Assembly: GCA_036936605.1 (NCBI GenBank)
Contig: JAUPFV010000001.1
Coordinates: 78,263,910 to 78,327,909, forward strand
DNA from: Limnanthes douglasii subsp. nivea
Lineage: Eukaryota; Streptophyta; Magnoliopsida; Brassicales; Limnanthaceae
DNA length: 64,000 bases
Reading direction: 5' to 3'
In this document: piece by piece, positions 38,701 to 47,789 of the stretch
Numbering within the stretch: position 1 is the stretch's first letter
Layout of the letters: each line of letters begins with the position of its first letter
Made by a program: the position numbers and the translations under genes
Notes under the pieces: generated by a model
Told to the model about the DNA's origin: nothing
Database searches by the model: none
What the model saw: only the letters and a program-made list of their open reading frames with translations

Positions 38701-41385
38701 GAATCATACTACCTTTATTACTGGTAGAGGGCTTCATTGCTATAAGGTGATATCATTTGGGTTGAAGAATGTTGGAGCTACTTCTCAGCGGTTGGTAAAT
38801 AAAACATTTGCTAACCAAATTTGCAGAAATGTGGAAGTATATATAGATGACATGATTGTGAAGAGCCACGAGGAAGAAGATCACATATTTGATCTTCAAA
38901 AAACAAATTCTAACTTGGAAGCCATCAATTTGAAGTTAAACCCTGAAAAATGAATTTTTAGAGTCCAGTCTGGCAATTTTCTAAGATATGTCATAAGTGA
39001 AAAGGAGATTCAAGTCGATCCGGATCAGTTGAATGCTTTATTAGCCATAGATCCCCCTCGGAGTACTAAAAAGTCCAAAGACTAACCGAGCAATTGGTTG
39101 CGTTGAATCTGTTTATTTCAAGATCATCGGAAAAATATATTTAGTTTTTCCAATTGAGGAATGTTAAAGACTTCAATTAGTCTCTACAGTGTGACCAAGC
39201 CTTTCTTAAAATCAAAAGCACTTATCTTCGCCCAAGACATTGTTTAAAACCATCCAATGAGATAAACTTTATATTTATTTAGTTGTATCAGACTATGCAG
39301 TGAGTATTGTGTTAGTAAGGTAAGTGGATAATTACCCCCATCTGGCGTATAACATAAGCAAGATTTTGTTGGAAGCAGAGAAAAAATATTGAAATTAGAA
39401 AAATTAGATATGGCATTGTTTATAACAGCCACAAAAATCAGGTCGTACTTTCAATTATAGTTCGAACATTTTTTCCTTTAAAGAATGTTCTACAAAAAGT
39501 TGACATATTATGAAGAATGACTAAATGGTCAATCAAGCTTGGATACTTGATATTGATCTTTCATCTTGATTTGCAATCAAGGCTCAAACTATAGCTAATT
39601 TACTTGTAGAATTTCATACTAAAAGACTCTACGAAAAAGCTCAAGAAAACAAGTTTAAGAAATAGTGGGTAATCCGAACAAACGGTGGGTCTAGTACGGT
39701 GGGATATTGAGCTGGAATTTATTTAAACTCCCCTTATGGTGATATTATGTACCAAACTATATGTTATGGTTTGAAGGCATCCAATAATGAATCTAAACAT
39801 GAAGCAGCTATAGTTGGTTTAATATTAGCTCAATTATGTGGAGCAAAGAGGGTCTGATTAGTAAGTGATTCCTAGTTACTTATTTATCAGGCTCAAGGGC
39901 AATTTAAGACTAAAAAAGATCAGGTAATGAAGTATATGCAAGTGCTGAAGAAAGTAGCCATAGGTTTTAAAAGTGTCTGGTATGAGCATGTCCCTAGATC
40001 GGAGAATACTATAGTAGATTCTTTAGCTTTCATAGCCTACTCTGAAGCGTACCCATGGATTCTTATGCAAGAATGTCCATCCATAGGCTCGTTCGAGAAA
40101 AAAAAGGTGAAGCTGAAGAAAATATGAATATATCTAGCATACAATCCAAGGATTATAGGTATGAAATACAACAGTTTATTACTGATTGAGTTTTAACTTC
40201 GGATAAAGTTTTGGCTAAAAAGTGAGGTACAAAGCTCGTGGTTTCCTGGTGTTGAGAGAATTTTTTTATAAAAAATATTTTAGCAGACCTCTCCTACGTT
40301 GGATAGGGTTTGAAGAGTCCTAAAATATTCTATATGAATTACACAATGGAGAGGGGTCAGCACATTGTGGTTATAAAGCTTTAACCAGCGTTTTGTTAGC
40401 AGGATACTACTAGCCTACTATAATGGTAGATGCCAAAGATATAGTCAGAAGATGTGACCATTTCCAGAAATATGGGAATGAAATCCATGTACCAGCAGTT
40501 CCCATGGAGTCAATATCTGAACCCATACCTTTTGATATATGGGGTTTGGATTTAGTTGGACCTCTTCTCATGGCCTCCGGAGGTTATTAAATGATAATCG
40601 TGGCAATAGACTATTTTTATAAATGGATAGAAGCTTCCCCACCAGTTGGAAACACTTCTAAGGAATTCATAAAAGTTATTCTATCTAACATATGTTGCCG
40701 ATTTGGATTTCCCAACATATTACTACAGGAAATGGGGCACAGTTTGACAATAAAGATATGAATACATTTTGCGCTTATAGAGAAATTCAACATTGCTTTT
40801 CTTCTCCTTTCCATCCTCAGGAAAATGGGCAGGTTGAAGTTTCTAATCGAACGATTTTGAGAGGTTTAAAAATAATATTGAATAAGCTACAGAGAAATGG
40901 CCAAGCTATTTGTAAGAAGTTTTTTGGGCCTACCGAACTACTATTCATACAGTTACTCAAGAGTCTCCTTTTTCTCTTCTTTATGGGATGGATGCAATCA
41001 CACCTATGAAAGCTACTTTGCCCTCATTCAGGATATAAAACTGTTCCAAACAAACTAATGATATGGTGGTAAGGAAGAAAAGTGAAGGCATATTTGAGAA
41101 CAGCACACTACGAGGGTTTGATGAGAAGTAGGTTCGCATCTAAAGTAAAAAAAGATTTCCAGATAGGGGATAAAGTGTTGAGGAAAGTCTTTTTACATAC
41201 CAAGGATAAAAAATTGGGGAAATTGGCTCCGAATTAGGAAGGCTCATACATGGTATGTGAAAGAGTCAAGAAAGGAACATACGTAGTTCAATACAAAGAA
41301 GGCAACATGTTGAAACACCCGTGGAACATTGAGCATCTCATGTTGTATTTAGAAAAAAATCAACTTGTAAATATTTTCTTTATTA
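35754..41385 (+). pseudogene. Element D gag-pol remnant
   Basis: Gag starts at 35754 (MDFNMQDVPPP), with the coiled stretch DERDQVRAEIEASR, a core at 36540-36770 (FVGSKELKVS, QEPNESLKEYISRFMN) and a knuckle near 37175-37225 (CKYHNDVGHDTHDC). Protease near 37740 keeps Asp in IDTSNSANVLF. RT 38459-38953 is the longest intact piece (MCIDFTDLNRAC, MDAFSGYNQIQVDL, YIDDMIV). RNase H, second RNase H (about 39660-40080: NGGSS, SRSENTIVDSLA) and integrase (about 40200-41385) are broken by stops. The integrase second Asp block is damaged (TGNGAQFDN). Dead. Confidence 0.83.
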
Positions 41386-41802
41386 TACTTCAATGTAAAT
41401 ATTCGGTGGCATACTATTTCCTACCCTGGTGGTGCGAGAAGGTTCTAATGAGGTGTCCGGTGTCTTTTCAAAGAATCATAGTGGAGACAGTGGATACCAA
41501 GAGATCAGATGAATTAAACACCTATTAAACACCTCCGACCTTCAAATGAAATATCTTTGAAGTTATTGGATGAATTGAACACCTATTAAACATCATTGGC
41601 CTTTAAATAAAATATCTTTGACATGGTCGGATGGATTACAAACTTGTAAAATACGTCAGAAAATTAAATGCCCATTAAATACATTTAGCCTTGAAATGAT
41701 ATATTATTGAATGGCTCGGATATTAAATATTAGTTAAAGTTTATATTTTTAAAATATCGGATTGGGTTTAATCCATTTATACCACATTTAAATATCAGAG
41801 TT
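41386..41802 (+). other. Spacer after pol in element D: conserved box and degenerate tandem repeats
   Basis: The box at about 41403-41462 (GGCATACTATTTCCTACCCTG, then AATGAGGTGTCCG) matches A, B and C. From about 41510 to 41760 are three or four imperfect ~65-bp repeats (GGATGAATTGAACACCTATT, AAATATCTTTGA). No gene. Confidence 0.6.
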
Positions 41803-42045
41803 TAGTGAAGTTGTAGGAACATCAGTTGGAAGAGTAGTAGAAACATCCGCAGGTCGGAGTATTATCTTTAACCCTATGGTGCCCTTTTTCTTTTTCCAAG
41901 TCATTCAGTTACTACCTTCCTTGTGTCTCTTGTGACCTTTTTTCTTAATTTGAGGTGAATATTCCGACTCTTCGGCTTCACCCACTGTTACAGAAATTTC
42001 CTTTAACAAAGCAGCATTGATCCCTTCCGGATTACCTAAACTACC

Positions 42046-42463
42046 TGATAAGGGAAGGAAAATATAGGTGATCAGTATGTAATTTATTCCACAAATAAGA
42101 CCAAGATTTATATCTTTAGTGGTTAAGGACCAAAGTAAAGCAAACATAAGATATAGAGGGACCAAATGATACACCCCAAGAAATTCTCTATAAATAGTCA
42201 AATAGTGGGGTGAGAAATCCATTTTTATAATGGTAATTATGTAATTTTACCACATACCTCATTTATTATATAAAGGACATTCCCTTTTGGAGAAAAGGGC
42301 CAATGATTAGACAATTATTGTTACATTTATTCATTTTGTCTCTATTCTTTTCTATTAATCACTGATTTAGTTATTTGTTGTCACTTCCCATGAATATTCT
42401 CTAATCCGATCCTCTCCTATGAACATTTTCGCTTCTGAACCTCCCTAAGGATTTTCTGAGTTT
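42046..42463 (+). repeat. Lone LTR of the element C family inside antisense ORF D
   Basis: Begins TGATAAGGGAAGGAAAATAT, identical to the C LTR start. It shares further blocks (AAAGCAAACATAAG, GGTGAGAAATCCA, GGTAATTATGTAAT, GACATTCCCTTTTGG) in the same order. No internal element sequence is attached, so it reads as a solo LTR. The right end and target duplication (left side CTACC) are not certain; 42463 is estimated from the C LTR length. Confidence 0.65.
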
Positions 42464-42510
42464 ATCCTTACCCACATCGAAAATATGATGCGATGGGTTA
42501 ACTTCCTCCT

Positions 42511-42547
42511 CCTTCTTCTTCTTCTTCTTCTTCTTCTTCTTCTTCTC
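42511..42547. repeat. (CTT)n microsatellite
   Basis: About eleven CTT units on the + strand. Read antisense they encode an uninterrupted Lys run in the extra ORF, at the same place where A, B and F have shorter mixed Lys stretches. Confidence 0.85.
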
Positions 42548-42834
42548 CTTTATCTTGTCCAGATGGCTGGGGTCTTTATTCTGGGATGGTAAGTAGAGTT
42601 CACCATCCTTTGCCTCAGTTCTTTTGAGGATAACATCCAATAAAGGGGAAATAGTAAGTTGCCACCTGGTAAGCTCCCTATTTCCACTAGTGTTCCACAA
42701 GTGAGCCCTTACCATGTTTCCAGCATAGAAACAATTATGGAAGGCAAGGCCTCACTTCTCTAAGGCCTATTGGTTTAATTTGGTGAATGTAATCCTTCCA
42801 GCCTCTAGAAGCTTTGAAAATATTTTTGAAAATA

Positions 42835-42915
42835 CTACAAAATAGACGCGATAATCAGTCCGGTATAACGAAATAGAATCTAAATACTAGTAAAAAAATC
42901 CAAACAGAAAGTTAC
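42835..42915 (-). other. Predicted intron in antisense ORF D
   Basis: Minus-strand GTAACTTTCTG to CTATTTTGTAG, 81 bp, phase 1. Same codon position as in A, B and F. Donor weaker than the others. Confidence 0.6.
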
Positions 42916-44221
42916 ATGAGCTCTTCCACTATCTGGTCAACTGAATTTAATTCCTGTGGAGGTTTATCTTTTTTCTATTCTCCCAAGCCCCACTTATGTA
43001 GAAAAACTAAGTCTTCCATGGTTTATCTGCCTCCAATAGATCGTTAACCACTTTATAGTCGTTCCATATATTGTAATGATAGAAAGGGATGTGGTGATTT
43101 CTACACAAGATAGCCACGGCAGCAAACTGCTCCATAGGCATTGGAAGTTTTTACAATCTCGAAGCAATAATGCTTGCTAATAGAGTATACCAGGCATTGG
43201 GACTCAATTGGCTTGGGCAAAGCTTTACCATATGAAAATACCTTACTGTTTCTGATATAAAGGGAAACGAAGACCCAAGTTCAGCACCTCAGTGTATAGT
43301 ATACCACCATCTCCCCTACTTTACAATCCATCAGAGTTTCTAGAGTGATGGGAATCCTCACCTTAATAGACTATGGAAATCCCCATTTGTTTCTGATATT
43401 GTCTAACTCACCAGTATCCGTATACACGTAAGAGATTATCTGAAGAGCTAGTAAGTACTTCACACTAACCTTGCCATAGTTGGGCCCCGCTTTGCCCTCT
43501 AGGCACTCCGGAAGTGCTTCGGTATTAGATATCCCAACCTTTCCTCTGGTAGTCCGAACTGTTGTGGTATCTCCTGTATTTTTGGACGTCTCCAGGGGGG
43601 TATCTTCCCAATAATTTTCCATGTTTTCCTCCATTATACTTGACCGTTGATCAGTCGTAATCATACTTTTAGCTTCTTTCTCAATTTGAGTAGCTTCATT
43701 GAGGGGAAATGATGGATTCAGATCCACAGAAAGTTGGGCAGGAGGTTCTATTTCCCCTGAGCTAACATTTTTTAAGGATAGAGGGGTACTTTTGACCTTG
43801 GAAAGTCGTGTGACTCTTCGGGTTGTAATATTTTCAGTATTTAACCCCATAGCGATGAATGGTGAGGAACTCTTGATACTTGAAACTATTTTGTCCTTAG
43901 AAAAAGACTTTATGAGTATTTGAACTGAATGCTCAGAGTCTAATGTAGATAAAGTTGGAATAAAATAAGTTTTTTTTATTACCGATGTTTTGGACGAAGA
44001 TGAACTCTTGTCCGGCTCCGGTATTGTTTCGTTAATCACTCCACCATAAGAAGCAAGGAGTCTGGAAGCGATTCTTGCTTCCTTTCTTTCTCTTTCCAAT
44101 TCGGACAGATTCAACCAACCTTCTTTAGTCAAAGCAGTTATAGTTGTGAACATAAAATTTCTTAAACTTAGAACAAATCAAATATTTAGCTTTATCTCTC
44201 GGAAACTAAAATTTGAATAAT

Positions 44222-44331
44222 CTTAATTACAATCACACATCTTTTTTATCTCTATATCTTCTAATTTAAAAGTTAATACCTCTTCAAACAAAAGACCTTA
44301 AATACACTTCGACCGGAAATAATCCACACCA
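44222..44331 (+). repeat. Truncated 3' LTR of element D
   Basis: Only the R/U5 end remains: ACAATCACACA, CTCTTCAAACAAAAGACC and AATCCACACCA align with 35560-35665. The U3 part and the antisense-ORF promoter region are missing, so a deletion joined the ORF leader to the LTR interior. Confidence 0.8.
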
Positions 44332-44336
44332 CAACT

Positions 44337-44690
44337 AATGAACTAACTTGTTTTTTTACTGGATTCGAACCAAGCATGATAGTTTTTTTAAACCAACCAT
44401 GGTTTGGGTGCAACTAATGAGCTAATCTGCGTTTTTATGGATTCAAACCAAGAATTGTCTTTTTTTCAACCAAGCATGGTTTGGGTGCAACTAATGAGCT
44501 AATTTGGTATTTTTTTCAGATTGAACCATATATGGTCTTCTTTCAATCCAAGCATGGTTCGGGTGTAGCTAATGAGCTAATGTGGCATTTTTCCGGATTC
44601 GAACCAAGCATGGTCGTTTTTCAAACCAAGGATAGTGTATGTGCAATAAATAAGCTAGTTTGGTATAAATATTTAAACCAACCATGATCT
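44337..44690. repeat. Right part of the ~80-bp minisatellite
   Basis: Four or so units with the same AACCAAGCATGGT and AATGAGCTAATTTGG words as 34196-35302. Before element D inserted, the two parts formed one array. Confidence 0.85.
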
Positions 44691-45160
44691 TTATCTTGTT
44701 CTTTCGAGGTTCAAAGTTTGTTGATTAAATAAATTCATTTCATAACTAGGGGATTGTGTAAACAAGTAAGAAGAAATATTATCTCGTCATAAAACATGGT
44801 TTTCTCAAATCAAAATTTAATCGAAAATGTGGTGTAAATATTCAAACTAAGCATGGCCTTATCTTGTTGTCTCCAGATTCAAAGTTTGTTGATTAAATAA
44901 ATTTATTTTGTAGTTAGTGGATTGTATAATCAAGTAAGAAGAAATCTTATCTCGTCATAAAGCATGGTCTTTTTCAAATCAAAAGTTAGTAAAAATAGGG
45001 TTAAAATATTCAAACCAAGCATGGTATTATCTTATTGTCTCCGGATTCCAAGTTTGTTTATTAAATAAATTCAATTTGTAAGTAGTGGATATTGGGGAAA
45101 CATAAGAAAATTATCTTATGATAAAACATGGTCTTATCATATCAAATGTTATGGGAACAA
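44691..45160. repeat. Second tandem repeat, unit about 170 bp, three copies
   Basis: The segment TTCAAAGTTTGTTGATTAAATAAATT recurs at about 44710, 44880 and 45048 (shown in part). Each copy also has CAAGTAAGAAGAAAT…ATCTCGTCATAAA-CATGGT and a CAAGCATGG word, so this longer repeat shares its core with the adjacent minisatellite. Confidence 0.75.
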
Positions 45161-45399
45161 TTAGTGCAGTAATTCAAACGAGATAATTCAAATAACATTT
45201 TTATTCAACTATTGAAATAAACCCACACAAACACAAATAATATTAAAAATAACGCACACACAGAGATATTGAAACCAACTCACACACGATAATTGAGAAT
45301 AACAAACACATAATAATTAAAATGAGCACACACAACAACAATTGAAAACGAAACATGTAACAAACTTGCTACTCCGGAAATATTTATTTCACTATATTT
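45161..45399. other. Noncoding stretch rich in CACACA/AATAAT words
   Basis: Low-complexity AC- and AT-rich sequence, probably the 3' flank of the Myb/SANT-like pseudogene. No gene. Confidence 0.4.
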
Positions 45400-46470
45400 G
45401 AAACATTTTCGCATAATAAGGATTGCCATTTGGATGTTATTCAACTCTATAAACATCTTCATTATGTCTTGAATATTCATCCAAAGCTTTTTTTTTTTGA
45501 ATTCTTTTGTTAGAATGTCATATTCTTTTTAGTCAAGTTTTGTTTCCGAGCAACTTACAAGCCCTCTAACTCGTCCTTAAGTATAATCTTTGTTATTTTA
45601 TCTCTCTTTTTTGTTTTATCCCTACATTCAGGACGTACAAAGAGACTATATTAGGACTCAACCAAGTCATTATCAGTCTTTCTCTTTGATCTACTGCTAG
45701 CGGAATTAATCTGTACTTGACATATATCTCGGTTCATTACGAACTAACTTCCACTCTTCCAGTTGTTGAAACTTTTTAGCTTCCAACTCATGGTACATAT
45801 TTACAGCCTGAGAAATTTGGTGGTCATCAGACCAACCGATATGCCTTTCTCTACATGCCTTACTGTAATAACAAACAAAAATACTAATTTTACTATCGAT
45901 CGCTTGAAAATAACTTTTGGTTTGTATCCGGGTTCTTGGATTTCTAGTCTTCTTAGTTATAAAAATTACAAATTTATCACAGAAAGTATCACCTTTTCGG
46001 TTCGTCCCACTTTCATTATCATTACTAATATGGACATAACCATACAGTAAACATTCATTATCTTCACAACTCCAAACCCCATATTTTTTTTATTGGTGAA
46101 TTTTTTTTGTTGGAATTACAAAACTAGTATAGGTATCTATTTCACTTCCACACAAGAAATATTTGGATATAAAATTTTAGGATATATGGGTTATAAGTGT
46201 TTGAGTAGTTCATAGGAGCGGGAATATAACTATTTTCGGGGATATGTGAGTATCCAAAAGGTGTAGAGGATTGGTGGTAGGGATTTTGCATGATAAAATT
46301 ATGAGGCATGCCATACTGCGAGACAATATTTGGATTCCACTAATTATTTTGAGGAATTTCTAGACGTTGAAGTCTCGGTTATGGTGGTCGATTATATTTG
46401 AGTTTTAAGATTGGTTGGTGAAACCGTATTATAATGGGTACCAATTAGAGTTTCTTGAAAAAATCATGAA
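45400..46470 (-). pseudogene. Myb/SANT-like (PIF/Harbinger-associated, often labelled GST T3-like) pseudogene
   Basis: Found by reading the minus strand. The start near 46470 (MIFSRNSNWYP) is followed by an Asn/Pro/Gln/Tyr-rich region (QYGMPHNFIMQNPYHQSST) typical of the N-terminus of this plant family. A SANT/Myb-like DNA-binding segment follows at about 46070-45700 (VWSCEDNECLLYGYVHISND, KGDTFCDKFV, YYSKACRERHIGWSDDHQIS, MYHELEAKKFQQLEEWKLV), then a basic RSKRKTDND and RPECRDKTKKRDK region. Several in-frame stops (for example near 46370 and 45720) and the absence of introns suggest a dead copy. These proteins are partners of PIF/Harbinger transposases or host derivatives. No DDE transposase gene or terminal inverted repeats were seen here. 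Confidence 0.6.
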
Positions 46471-46700
46471 GGTAATGGAAGATGACAAGAGAAAATTATG
46501 AAATAATGAAACAGGGTGCAAAAAACTCAAACTTTTTTATATCTAAATCATATAAATAAAGTTTCTATTTATAAATCTCGAAAACAAAAAAATAGTATAT
46601 TTATTTTTTACAAAAAAAGTTAAAAATTAATTTTGAAAAAAAATCATCCTCCATGTGACAAATACTAACTCTTATGCGGATTTATCGGGCGTGTGTAAAA
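46471..46700. other. AT-rich flank left of element E
   Basis: No gene. Includes A/T homopolymer runs; probably upstream DNA of the Myb/SANT-like pseudogene. Confidence 0.4.
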
Positions 46701-47390
46701 TGATGAGGTTGTAATTATCGAAATTAAGTCAATTGGGTAAGATGTGACTTCAACCAAGTAGAAAAATCACCCAAGTCCAAACCGAGGTCATCGACTTCGT
46801 AACAAGAAAGCATACAGACTATCAGGAAAAATTAATACCGACAAGCTTACTAAGGCTCATAAGAGAGACACTAGGTCCGTTTTACCAAAATAAACTAGAT
46901 GGGAGTTGAACAAAACAATCAATAGAATATGATCGAGGCTCGTCCCACCAATAAAGAAACCGAGCATAGGCTACAATTTGACATGAGCTCGATCAAGATT
47001 TTACCGATCAGAGGTTATGCCGAGAAGGCGTCATGTATGAAGGGTGACAAGCAAAGCGAGGCTCATCATTGACCGATGTACGTCAATAGAGACCAATAAA
47101 GCTCGATCATTAGTAACGACTAATTATGAGGCCATAAAAGAATTCAACACTTATTAAAATAATGGTTAACTGGAGAACCATGTAACACACCATGACTCGA
47201 GTAATGACCATAATTATAGGGTCTTTACCATAAATGTAGGTCCACGATCTTGATTAATGGAGTCGTGTAATTAATATAGGATTAAAACTTCTATGTAAAT
47301 AATATAAGTAGTATGTAAAACAGGATTTATCTTCTCGAAGCTGTAAAATTGCTATCTTGGCGAGTATTTGTTAGATTTATTTTTAAAAAA
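46701..47390 (+). repeat. 5' LTR of element E
   Basis: Starts TGATGAGGTTGTAATTATCG. Near its end are AATATAAGTAG and TATCTTGGCGAGTATTTGTTAG, both with counterparts in the 3' copy. The exact right end lies in an A-run before the primer site. No gene inside. Confidence 0.78.
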
Positions 47391-47392
47391 AT

Positions 47393-47410
47393 TGGCACCA
47401 TCTTTGGGGA
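47393..47410 (+). other. Primer-binding site of element E
   Basis: TGGCACCATCTTTGGGGA, close to the TGGCGCCGTCTGTGGGG-type site of many plant Ty3/gypsy elements and to that of C; different from the tRNA-Arg type of B, D and F. Confidence 0.65.
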
Positions 47411-47789
47411 ACTCTTTGAAAAATAAACATCGATGTTTGATGTAGTAACAAGATCCGGAATTGAAAAAGAATCCTCCAAGAGAAAAATTGTAATGATAAA
47501 CCAAACTCTAGCTGTAGACCAAATTGTCATTCCAAGTCATATGCCACCCCTTGCTGCCACCCCCCCCCCCTTTTGAGGGCAGTGGAGGTTGCAGTAGATA
47601 CGCCTCGTTCGATCCTGAAATCTCCTTGCTCACAGCGTACATTTTTATAGATTATGTCGATCCATCTTTCGGAGTCGATAACCCTGCTGATACCACAGGA
47701 ATTCAAAAACTGGAGCTACATATCTGACTTACGCAGCAGACTAAGCGGAGGGATGTTCATGATCAGAAGGCTAATGATCATAAGGCTAA

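Larger units (their letters stand above)
41803..44153 (-). pseudogene. Antisense extra ORF of element D
   Basis: Begins at 44153 (MFTTITALTKEGWLNLSELE) and stays open for 260 codons to 43371, the best-kept N-terminus of the family. A Ser/Thr-rich region leads into KVSVKYLLALQIISYVYTDT. The PF04195-like domain continues in broken frames to about 42920. Intron at 42835-42915, then HLWNTSGNRELTRW and a Lys run encoded by a (CTT)n microsatellite. A C-type LTR interrupts it at 42046. After IILRPADVS-like sequence near 41850 the coiled-coil end seen in A and B is deleted. Not functional. Confidence 0.72.
35308..44331 (+). mobile_element. Element D: complete-outline Tat-lineage Ty3/gypsy element inserted in the minisatellite
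   Basis: 5' LTR 35308-35665, decayed primer site, gag-pol (+), spacer, antisense extra ORF (-), truncated 3' LTR ending 44331. A perfect 5-bp duplication CAACT lies at 35303-35307 and 44332-44336, and the same minisatellite lies on both sides. About 9.0 kb. The 3' LTR keeps only its last ~110 bp. A lone LTR of the element C type is inserted in its antisense ORF. Confidence 0.88.

Noticed and set aside
47524..47727. 67-codon frame with a Pro run after the element E primer site
   Set aside because: Encoded by a poly-C run; no similarity to gag starts. The gag-like sequence begins at about 47797.
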